Below, piece after piece: positions 44,590 through 55,300 of a stretch of 64,000 nt of DNA; the first letter of the stretch is position 1, and each line of letters opens with the position of its first letter. A model generated the notes under the pieces. That model searched no databases, was not told where the DNA came from, and was given only the letters and a program-made list of their open reading frames with translations. Position numbers and translations under genes: made by a program. Source of the stretch: Saxidomus purpurata (lineage: Eukaryota > Mollusca > Bivalvia > Venerida > Veneridae); contig JAFMSR010000015.1 in the NCBI GenBank assembly GCA_022818135.1, forward strand, positions 124,001 through 188,000. The letters are read 5' to 3'.

Positions 44590-46190
44590 ATTCTACATTT
44601 CCTCTCTCTTTGAGGTTGATTCCATCTGGGTATGGAAAGAACTTAACACAATTTGTAAGAACTTGTGTCACAACCAAGAAAAAATGAATAAGCCTAAATA
44701 AAAAGGGTGGCTGCAGCAGTTTCTCTACTCTATGTTTAGTCAACCTCAAAAGATGCTCTTGGTAATAAATGGCTAGATTTCTCTAATGATTCAACATGTC
44801 AGTAAAATGAAATATGACATTCCTGTGATGTTAAATCTGCAGTAGAAACAATGTTGGCAATAAAAGATCATTGAGGCTCACAAGCTGAGTTTTGCAGTTC
44901 TGTCAAACAGGAACTGACTTGAAGAATGTATGATACGGACACCAATGGCCCTCTGGGTATTCTTTATGTATGACATCATCAAGACTCTTTTAGTGTTAAT
45001 GACATATTCTGAAATCAGCAGTGCTGTTCAGTTGGGGATTTCAAGTGTATAAGTGACTATATCCACCTGGTATTTCAGTGTTCATAGAAAACACTTCTGT
45101 TAAGGTAACTTCATTTTCTAGTCTTGGAATTTAAATAATGTTTGTAAATACAATGCAAGTGAGAAAAGAATTTGACAGTTTTTGTTAGATAATCAGTATG
45201 GCTTTGACAGTAAGAATCTTAAATGAAATATTCACCATTCTTAATCACTTGAACAAAGCCATTCCAAACAAGGGAATAGATTTAGCTTACTGTTATGAAA
45301 AAGTATTTAAGATTAATTGCACAAACCACAAATTTCTAAATCTCAGCAGAAAATGCACCAGAATTCTGTAAAGTGTAACTCAACACTATGGGTATCATCA
45401 CATTACATTTCTGAATCAAGCAGAATTTGACAAACAAAATTTTTGTGCTTTCTCAAGACAAAAGAAAGAGGGGGGTTGAGGGGGAGGGGGGTGAAAGGTG
45501 GGAGTTGCTGTTACCATGAAATTCTACATGAAAAGCGTGTATCTAAAATACGATAGAACAATAAATGAAGAAAGTAACTAATACCTGACAAAAGGACTGA
45601 CTGGGAAACTGTAAAGACGCTGGCCAACTGTCAGAACTAATTTCCTTCTTAGAAATACATACATAAAGTGAGACTGAAATAAACTAAATACACTACATTT
45701 GTAATTACAAATAAGCTAAAAAAATGTCTGCTGGGAAAAGAAATTAACTATACATGACCTTTACAGTAAGAATTTAACAATGAGAAATAATTGCCATCAG
45801 ATTTAAGCACATGTTAAGATAATTTCAGTAGAAATTTCATTAATGTTACAAAGGTTATAGATTAAAGGACTGAATAGACATTCTGCAGTATTATCTTAAT
45901 CTAGGTCCCTGAAAATTGAAACTTGGCTAAATAAAGCAAAGAAAACGCTAATGTAAGATATCTTTGTTCTATTAATATCAGTGACAATGACCATTATAGA
46001 TAACATTCTCCTTGCTTTTTTTCCATTCAATGGATTTTATATTCAGGTTTTGAGAAGAGATGTTAACATGGGTTATGCTATAAACTGGTTTAAAGTCCAA
46101 GCTACCAACACTTTGGACAACTATACCCAGTCTGTGTCTTTGTTTTATCTTTACTTGATGCACTTGGAGAAAGCATCGTTGTCATGAATT
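44590..46190. other. Non-coding stretch with a G-rich run
   Basis: No gene is seen. At 45471-45505 five G runs (GGGGG, GGGGG, GGGGGG, GG and GGG) stand on the plus strand. The rest is AT-rich. Confidence 0.55.
45471..45505 (+). other. Putative G-quadruplex sequence
   Basis: Four or more G tracts of at least three are separated by loops of 1-7 nt (TTGA, A, TGAAAGGT), which meets the usual quadruplex pattern on the plus strand. Confidence 0.7.
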
Positions 46191-46369
46191 TTAAATACAA
46201 GACCCAAGACCTCTATCAGAACAAGAGCATCTGTAACACTAATGGACGCTCACAGAAACCTGCATTTTCGGATGAACATAAAACAATTTCTTGCAAATGA
46301 AAACTTAACAAGTTTTAATTCTAGAAGATATTAATGATAATGGATGTATGAAGTATCTATGACTGAATC

Positions 46370-46752
46370 TATGTCAAATAATGATCAGTGTATGGTAATG
46401 TCAGAACACCAGCAGGGTTTTGTACATCATCAAGGCGGAACATACATGTACCCTGTGACATGTGAATCTCCTCTTGATAGTAAAGCTTCTCGTAAAAGTT
46501 TGCTGAATTCCAGCCAGTGATTGCTGAGAAAATGCGCAGGCAATAATATTATACAGAAATAATCAAAGGGCCATAACTCTGTTGAAAATCATCAAGGGGA
46601 AGATGCCCTGCAACATGTGTATATCCTCATGATAGTAAAGCTTCCCGTAAAGTTTTGTTGAATTCCAGCCAGGGTTTGCCGAGAAATAGCACGGAGAAGA
46701 ATACGGGACGGAGGGAACAAAGAGGACCATTACTACATCCCCTTGCCTGTTA
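46370..46752. repeat. Pearl-like element, two ~160-bp monomers
   Basis: Both monomers hold 'GATAGTAAAGCTTC(T/C)CGTAAA' and 'GAATTCCAGCCAG'. The element ends with a GGGACGGAGGGA tract and the hairpin ATCCCC...GGGGAT (46729-46752). Confidence 0.7.
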
Positions 46753-46829
46753 GCAGGGGATAATAAAGGGACATAATTCAATAATAGGCATTGTTGAATC
46801 TTGATCATTGCACTTCATTTCAGTCTCTT

Positions 46830-47332
46830 CTTACACTATGTCTGGCATAACGTGAATCTGTTTCATGGTTTTGGAATTATGTTTCACACAACCATAATTT
46901 CATATGATGGGAGATACTTCAAAAATAGGTTCAGCTAGAGTTACCCTCAATGTCCCCTATCACTGAGTGAAATATCATCAATGTCTTGCATGGCTGTCTC
47001 TGGACAAGCATATTACATAGACAATTAAACAGTCAGGTCAACTAGAGTTATGTTTCTTTGTCAAAATAACCTCTATCAATGTGTCAAGTATTAAGTCTAT
47101 CCCTTACATATTTTTCGAGTTACTTTCTGGACAAGGTTTTTACATAAAGGGGGATAAACAAAAATGGCATAAGCTAGAGTTATGGTTCTTTGTCACTGCA
47201 CTTCCTCTCAAATGTCCTCTATCATTGTGTGAAGTATCAACTCAATCTCTTCAATACTTTTCATGTTATGTTCTGGACGAGTAATATCTGGACGGGCAAA
47301 GCGGCGACTATGCTCCCCCTTTTGGAAGCATG
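46830..47332. repeat. Pearl-like element ending in TATGCTCCC hairpin
   Basis: Diverged monomers carry 'GAGTTATG(T)TTCTTTGTCA' and 'CCTCTATCA..GTGTGAAGTATC'. The element ends with a hairpin TATGCT...AGCATA (47309-47332). It is related to the monomers at 55076-56737. Confidence 0.65.
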
Positions 47333-47489
47333 ATAAAACCAACAGTTGTTGCAGAGCTACCCGAGGCTACAGTAGCCGTTACTTCAAATAACTACACAAC
47401 ACACATTCTTCCTTTACATGACATATTTGCCAAGAATTCGCTCAGTGGTTTTCATAAAAAAATTATAAAACAAGTGACAGGAAATTGTC

Positions 47490-48535
47490 ACAAAACCAGG
47501 TTTTCATTTTCCAGTCTGCTGGCCGAGCGCAAATGTATTCTTCTATATATAACATATGTGGAAAAAAAGCAAAGGGCCATAATTCAGGCAAAAATTATTT
47601 AAAAAAAAAAGAAAGAAAAAAAAAAGAAAAAAAAAAAAAAAACTTGCTCTGTGTGGGGTTTGAACCGCTGGTCTCATGAGAAATTTTGTCATCTTACTGT
47701 AACAGAATACTCCAAAGTATACAGGACTGGTAATCTATTCTAAAAATAGACAGTAATAACAGAGTATTCTCCCTTTTATAATAACAGAGTATTCTCCCTT
47801 TTATATATACTTAAATAAGGAGACACAAAATTGCTAACGGACGGACAGACGGACGACCAGGGGCAGAACATTATACATTCAATATTCTTTAGTTAACAAT
47901 TATAGTTCTGTGAAAGTTTGGTTGAAATCCCTTGAGAAATGTAGGAGTTGCACACAAGAGTATTTCTCTATATATATTACATTATGTGGAAAAAAACAAA
48001 GGCCCATAATTCTGTCAAAAATGATCAAATCACAAAACCCCGACAATATGCGCCAGGGCACTTGGTGACAATAATTCTGTGAAAGTTTGGTTGAAATCCC
48101 TTGAGAAGTGTAGAAGGAGTTGCGCACAGAAGAATTACATATGTGAAAAAAAACAAAGGGCCATAATTCTGTCAAAAATGACCAAATCACAAAACCCGGA
48201 ATATATGCGCCAGGGCACTTGATGACAATACTTCTGTGAAAGTTTGGTTGAAATCCGTTGAGAAATGTAGGAGGAGTTGCGCACAGAAGAATTACATGTG
48301 AAAAAAAACAAAGGGCCATAATTCTGTCAAAAATGGCCGAATCACAAAACCCCGACAATATGCGCCAGAGCACTTCATGACAATACTTCTGTGAAAGTTT
48401 GGTTGAAATCCGTTGAGAAATGTAGGAGGAGTTGCGCACAGAAGAAATTGTTTACGCCCGCCTGCCCGCCCGCCCGCCCACCAACGTACCCCAATCTAAT
48501 AACCAGGATTTTTCCTTCGGAAAACCTGGTTAAAA
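47490..48535. repeat. Pearl-like element with AACCAGG ends
   Basis: The left end reads AACCAGGTTTTC (47499-47510). The right end is a hairpin AACCAGG...CCTGGTT (about 48501-48532). Between them are ~155-bp monomers with ACAAAGGGCCATAATTCTGT (47995, 48153, 48308) and a (CCCG)n/(GCCC)n microsatellite at 48457-48480. A poly-A/AAAG tract and a tRNA-like fragment interrupt the left part (47600-47720). Confidence 0.75.
47640..47720 (-). mobile_element. tRNA-like fragment with A-rich neighbour
   Basis: The minus strand has AGCGGTTCAAACCCCACAC (B-box-like). Its 3' side abuts an A-rich run (47600-47640). It may be a small SINE inserted in the pearl-like element. Confidence 0.4.
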
Positions 48536-48539
48536 ATTG

Positions 48540-49125
48540 ATCAGTTACTGCAAACAAACAGCAGGGATACAGAACACAACAAATATTTAGTCAACATTTC
48601 TATACAAATTTCTCTCTTTAATATCATTTTGTTAAATACAATAAATGCATAATATAAATAAATTACCCTGTATGTCATAATGATGAAATAAACTACATTT
48701 TTTCTCTAAATGTTACTGGTTTTGTTTCAATTTATGACACATACAAGCAGACCATGAGGCAGATTGTCAAACGCTTGTATAATACTGCATTCAGCTCACA
48801 CACTAGGATATGATGCTAACTGTAAAAACTGTTCCTATATATAAAGTGTAAATGACTTAATTCTTTATATTTCAGTGGCACACATGTCTTTGGCCCACCT
48901 TTTTGTTTCTAATCAAATTTACGCCAATATTGTAATACTTTTTCTGAATTTGGAAAAAAAAAGTACATAGCCCAAATAAATTGAGCATTTTGGATTGTAC
49001 CCCTTACATATGCTAACACCATTTGTAACATAAACTTGTAATGGATTGTGCCCCTTACATATGCTAACACCATTAGTAACAATTGCAGTTCCTTCTCAGT
49101 CAGAAGAAAAATGAATATAAAACTA
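48540..49125. other. Non-coding spacer
   Basis: AT-rich. A ~58-bp direct duplication 'GATTGT(A/G)CCCCTTACATATG' lies at 48992-49078. No gene. Confidence 0.5.
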
Positions 49126-50334
49126 GAATTGTGTCCAAAGGACACGGATGCCCCCACTGTGCAGATGTGCTCATAAACAAGAGCAAGCATATCTGTATGT
49201 AAGATTTTTATGTGGAACTTTTTCATTCCACTGTTTCATTTCTGTACATATACCTAAAATGATCTACAGGTAACCTTATGTACATGTTAAATTAAATTAC
49301 AAATGTAAAATTTATATGTTCAATTATTTATATGGTATATAGTGAAAAAATCAACAAAGGGCCATAATTCTGTTAAATTTGGTCGCAACAAATTTATATG
49401 GTATATAGTGAAAAAATCAACAAAGGGCCATAATTCTGTTAAATTTGGTCGCAACAAAAATTTCTTCCTTTACTACCATCTACACATTAAAGCTGTTCAT
49501 CCCTGGAAGTTTAAGCAAAATCTGCCATCCGGTTTAAGAGGAGTTGCGTTCACAATATTTCTATATGGTATATAGTGAAAAACTTAACAAAGGGCCATAA
49601 TTCTGTTAAATTTGGTCGCAACAAAAATTCCTTCCTTTACTACCATCTACACATTAAGGTTGTTCATCCCTGGAAGTTTAAGCAAAATCTGCCAACCAGT
49701 TTAAGAGGAGTTGCGTTCACAAAATTTCTATATGGTATATAGTGAAAAAATCAACAAAGGGCCATAATTCTGTTAAATTTGGCCGCAGCAAAAATTCCTT
49801 CCTTTACTGCCATCTACACATTAAGGTTGTTCATCCCTGGAAGTTTAAGCAAAATCTGCCATCCGGTTTAAGAGGAGTTGCGTTCACAAAATTTCTACAT
49901 AGTATATAGTGAAAAAATCAACAAAGGGCCATAATTCTGTTAAATTTGGTCGCAGCAAAAATTCCTTTCTTTACTACCATCTACACATTAAGGTTGTTCA
50001 TCCCTGGAAGTTTAAGCAAAATCTGCCATCCGGTTTAAGAGGAGTTGCGTTCACAAGATATATAGTGAAAAAATCAACAAAGGGCCATAATTCTGTTAAA
50101 TTTGGTCGCCGCGAAAATTCCTTCCTTTACTACCATCTACACATTAAGGTTGTTCATCCCTGGAAGTTTAAGCAAAATCTGCCATCCGGTTTAAGAGGAG
50201 TTGCGTTCACAAGATTTCGGGGCGTACGGACGGACGGACTGACGGACCATTTGACTGACGAACTGGGGGTCGTTGTCAGACGGACGGAACAAAGTGCAAC
50301 GCTATAAAACCCCACTTTGTGGGGGGCATAAATA
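49126..50334. repeat. Pearl-like element, about five ~165-bp monomers
   Basis: The left end has TGCCCCCAC (49149-49157). The right end is the hairpin CCCCAC-TTT-GTGGGG (50310-50324) followed by GGCATA. The monomer phrase CAACAAAGGGCCATAATTCT recurs at 49353, 49419, 49587, 49752, 49919 and 50078. A CGGACGGACGGACTGACGG tract lies near 50229. The open frames across the monomers (such as 49909-50307) are by-products of homogenised repeats. Confidence 0.85.
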
Positions 50335-50557
50335 TTGTTTAACTGGTGTATCAGTAAGAAAAGTTTCCAATCAAAAATGATAGGAGGTTAAACTATAAGT
50401 TATTACTAATCCTGGCAAGACGTGCATCCTGAGTAAAGTATCAGAACTTTAGTGTACAATGTAACAACGTACTAGCATTTTACAGCAAAAGAAATTGCTT
50501 AATTTTGATTTTTACAAATGAAAGTATAGAAGAAATATTGTACGTAAATAACTAATA

Positions 50558-50656
50558 TCACTCGTCATTTTGATAAACTGCAATTGCACAAAACCTGTAG
50601 ATATATATTAAATATTTTTGTTGAAAAGAAACCCACACTGGTTATGGAAAATTTGA
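50558..50656. repeat. Dispersed ~97-bp repeat, copy 2
   Basis: Counterpart of 35197-35295, starting TCACTCGTCATTTTGATAAA. Confidence 0.85.
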
Positions 50657-50869
50657 CGTGAAAGTCAATCTATGCAAAAGTCCAAAGCTTGAAATAAAAA
50701 GTGTTTAACCATGTTATTAGCAAAAAGCACAAACAATTTTTTTTTGCAACTTGTGTGAAATTTCATGCTAGCAAATTTAACTGATATCTCTTAATATCTC
50801 ATAATATAGTACTTTCTATAGAGAGAAATAAACTATCAGCAATGTGTAACTTGAAAGAAGAGGGCCCTA

Positions 50870-51430
50870 CTTCACTCACCTGACACATTTTCATGATGAC
50901 TGAATCTGTCATGTTCACAAGCTTTTTCTTTCATTTGCAATGGTGACCTAGTTATTGACCCCAGGTCACCGAAATTCAAAACACAAAGACAAAACTAAAA
51001 TTCTGACCAATATTCATGTAAGTCAGTATCACATGAAGCCTCTCCAGTGTTTACAATGTTTTCCTTTGTTTTGACCCTGTTTAGGATCCCATGAGACCCA
51101 GTTAAGAACCTGGCCTAGAAATCATCGAGGCAATCATTCTGACCAATTTTCATAATGATTTGGGATCAAATGTGGCCCCTACAGTGTTAAGAATGTTTAC
51201 CTTGGATTTGCTATGGTGACCTAGTTTTTGACCAAAGATGACCCATTTTCAAACTCGACCTATATATCATCATGACACTCATTCTGACCAAGTTGCATGA
51301 ATATCCAGTGAAAAATGTAGCATCTTTGCATACATAAGGTTAAGTGTGTATGGAAGGCAGAAAGATGATGAACATCAAGAGATCACAATAACTCACATTG
51401 AGCACTTCATGCTTAGGTGAGCTAAAAATA
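50870..51430. repeat. Dispersed repeat with 'GGTGACCTAG' monomers
   Basis: It begins 'CCCTACTTCACTCACCTGAC' and ends 'CATGCTTAGGTGAGCTAAAA', so TCACCTG/TAGGTGA are inverted at the ends. Inside, 'ATGGTGACCTAGTTTTTGAC' and 'ATTCTGACCAA' recur at ~150 and ~280 bp. It is a non-coding bivalve-type repeat. Confidence 0.6.
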
Positions 51431-52253
51431 GAACTTCTGGATACATGTTTCCTCCTGCTTGATAGAATACATGGTTACTTTAATAGCACATTACCTGCTG
51501 AAGGTAGCAGCAGAATGCTTTAACAAAACAAAGGACATTTAATAAATAGAAGATATCAGTTTGTTATTCAGCATATTCCTCAAAACGTATGAAGTTCTAC
51601 ATGAATCTACAAAACAAATGTGAAAGATCTCACAATACCTGAATTCTATATAAACAAGAAATCTATGATACACTATGAACCTTTATCCTGCTGGCAACAA
51701 GTGAATTCTGATGATAGTTGCCAATGCAATATAGATCATGATCAGTGATCAGTCTGTATGCCTGTGCACTGTTTGCTATTCAGTAATAAGTCATGGTACT
51801 GTCTAATGATGGGCGAGTCCATTCTAGACATTCCACAGGATAAAGGTATTTATAACTGTAAGATATAACAATAACTATTTGAGAGACGCTGAACAATCAG
51901 ATGATGTTGTACATCTACAGACTCATCTAGGCGTTAGTGCATCAATACAAGACAATGACATTTACATACAGGCTTTGTAACATGAAAACACAAGTGATGT
52001 CATTAATTTCCTCATTATTGATTTTAAATAAAACAAGATCCATCAACGGCAAAATTGTTCAAAATGTCAATTCTTCACACATATGTAACACGTTCTCCAC
52101 TTTAAAGCTTGAGGTAATGTGTATGATAGATACATCATGAGAAATATAGAAACATAATAAAGCAGTCATAAATAAAAACTTTTGTCTTATAAATATACAA
52201 TATAGTTATCACAGAAAATGTCCTCTATCACTACACAGCACAATAAGTACTGG
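51431..52253 (-). other. Probable 3' UTR/flank of the coiled-coil gene
   Basis: This lies downstream of the stop codon at 52254. No unambiguous AATAAA is seen on the minus strand here; an ATTAAA variant lies near 51478-51483. At 51720-51790 there is a repeat fragment related to 42200. Confidence 0.4.
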
Positions 52254-52397
52254 CTAGCGTTTATGTTTTTTGATGGCAGTCTCAGAGTTTGATTTCAGGG
52301 ATTCTATATGGCTATCAATTATATTCTCTAACTGACGGGTCCTCGCCTGCTCCTCAACAAAGAATTTCTCTGATGCTGTTTCACCTACGGCAGGCAT
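52254..52397 (-). CDS. Coiled-coil gene, exon G (terminal)
   Basis: 47 codons plus TAG. The acceptor is TATTTTAG. It begins MPAVGETASEKFF in frame and ends AIKKHKR. The stop at 52254-52256 gives the protein end. Confidence 0.87.
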   Translation of the reverse strand: MPAVGETASEKFFVEEQARTRQLENIIDSHIESLKSNSETAIKKHKR

Positions 52398-55300
52398 CTA
52401 AAATATAAAACAAACTCGAAATATATTGTGAGTATAAAAAGGTTGAACTGTTTCACACAGCTACATACATTCATATCAAGCAGCAAGCTAAACACCTGCA
52501 GTATCAAATTTGAGGCTGTCATGTTCATAGAATGACTGATGTGTCCAACACACACCCATTTCATGGACTAAAGTGACTGAAGTGTTAATGCAACACTTAC
52601 AACACACACCCATTGCATGTACTGAAGTGTTTTCAATATCTTATGTAGAAGACAAATCCACTTAATATTGTTGGAATTAAAGGAAAAGAAGCAGACATAC
52701 CAAACACACACACATTGATTGAGAAGAACTTGACTAATATTGCAATATCTTGCCTGACTAATATTGCAATATCTTGCAATATCTTGCCTGACTAATATTG
52801 CAATATCTTGCCTGAGTAACAATGCAATATCTTGCCTGACTAATACTGCAATATCTTGCCTGACTAATATTGCAATATCTTACCTGACTAATACTGCAAT
52901 ATCTTGCCTGACTAATATTGCAATATCTTACCTGATTAATATACTGTAATGTCTTTCCTCATTAATATACTGCACTGTCTTACCCCACTACTATATTGCA
53001 CTGTCTTACCTCACAAATATACTGCACTGTCTTATCTCACTAATATACTGCCCTGTCTTACCTCACTAATATACTGCACTGTCTAACCTCACTAATATAC
53101 TGTACTGTGTTACCTCACTAATATACTGCACTGTGTTACCTCACTGATATACTGTACTGTGTTACCTAACTTATATACTGCACTGTCTTACCTAACTTAT
53201 ATACTGCACTGTCTTACCTCACTGATATACTGCACTGTCTTACCTCACTAATATACTGCACTGTCTTACCTCACTTATATACTGCACTGTCTTACCTCAC
53301 TAATATACGGCACTGTCTTACCTCACTTATATACTGCACTATCTTACCTCACTAATATACTGCACTGTCTTACCTCACTTATATACTTCACTGTCTTACC
53401 TTACTATTATACTGCACTGTCTTACCTCACTAATAAACGGCACTGTCTTACCTCACTAATATACAGCACTGTCTTACCTCACTAATATACTGCACTGTCT
53501 TACCTCACTAATATACTGCAATATCTTACCTCATAAATTAGTTCATTAGCACTGTCTGACTCTGCCAAGGACATATCTTCATTTATATACATCACCCCCT
53601 CATCTTCTTCTATAACAATGTCATCATGGCGGAACGAAGCTGTAATATGTAAACATGCTTCACATTAGAATATCTGAATTTCATCAAGAAATTCAACAGT
53701 TTCTATGTGTGGTCAAAATTTAGAGAACTTGGAAGCTTTGCAGTAATTTTCTAACTATGACCTACAAAAGTTCTGCAAATCCACAATTCAGCAACATGTA
53801 TACAATAAGACTTTTGTTGCAAACCAACCACAACATTCTCACAAAATACAACAAGAGCGCCAAACAATCACAAAAAACACCCATCAGCTGACAACTCTAA
53901 ATTATTCCAATTTTGGCAAGCAAAGGGAAATAACTACAGACTGACTGGGGTAATTGGCTGGTTATGGAATTTGGACGAGATACTAAGCCAAAACTCATAG
54001 CAAGTTTATTGAAGATGTGTTAGGAATTGTTCAAGTAACAGACTGTACAAGTCTTAATTTGTCCAACTTTGACAATTAAAGAGTAATAACTCCACAGTGA
54101 CTAGTGCAATTTGTCTGTTTATCCAACCTGGCTGAGATGTTAAGCCAATTAACATTCACAGTAAGTTAAGGGAAGATTGGTTAGGAACTGCTCAAGTTGG
54201 AGACCAGATAACTCTAAATTTGTATATTTTGGTAATCAAAGGGCAATAACTCTTGAGTGACTGGGGTGATTTGGTTGATCAGCGATTTTGGACAAGATAT
54301 TATGCCTATAAATATTCACAGCTGGTTTCACTAAGTTATGATGAGAGCTGTGGAGGTAAGAGAGCAGAAAACTTTGTGGATGCTGCCTGTCCTCTGTGAG
54401 TCACCACATAATACGCCTGTTACAATGAGCATATTAATAATGTACTCGTTAAATTTTTATTTGTTAACAAACATTTTACAGTGGGAACCAAATTTCTTCC
54501 AAATTTCAGTAAACATACAGCCAGCTCTTCTTTCCCTGTCTAGATCATCTTCTAGACGTGTCTTCTGTCGCCGTAGCAACTGTAACTGTTCCTCATAGCG
54601 ATTTATTGTAGAGTCAAGTCGGTCCTGTAACATGCTGACCCTTCTGTCAGAATCTTCCTCTATCTCCTGCATTCTCCTGGAAATGTTGGAAATAGTTGAG
54701 TGTAGCTTGACAACCAACATCTGCATTGTCAATCAATCTACTGCCAAAAGCATGCATTTATGCCTTCTATAATATTCCATAACATTCATTCTATTTTCTC
54801 TCTACCACTGCAAGCAGGCAATTTTTTACTTTCATGGAAGCTCACGAGCAACCTCCTAGACAACATGAGCAACCTCATGTCTGATTCTAACACGACTCAT
54901 GATTGTGTTTCTTTATACAAAGAGTAGAACAATTGTTTTATTATGCCATAAACAACACGGGAAACGATGTTCAGTCAAAATGACGTCATATTGTGCCGCA
55001 CAACGTTAAATATCCACATAGAAAATAACGCTTTGCATCTATTCAATTTTTTTAATAACTGATCATGTTAGAATCAAAACTAGAGCTATCACTAAATGTG
55101 ATTAATACCCCCAAAAGACTGCTTTATAAACTGAGGAAGTTCGTAGTAACAGAATACCTTGCAAACAAACTAAAGAGAGATATTGTTCTTGGCAATAACT
55201 CTGTAATTTGTCAAGATAAAGTCATGGTTCTTGTACACTGCACTTTCTGTCAATGTACTTGACCATTGTATGAAGTTGTATTAAATTCCAACTAGTAGTT

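Noticed and set aside
49909..50307. Open frame of 132 codons with repeated KSTKGHNSVKFGR
   Set aside because: It follows the monomers of the pearl-like element and ends in its microsatellite. It is a by-product of homogenised repeats.
54677..54720. Alternative 5' extension of exon E (acceptor at 54721-54722)
   Set aside because: The frame would be open, but it breaks phase with exon D. The TTTCCAG acceptor at 54677 keeps it.
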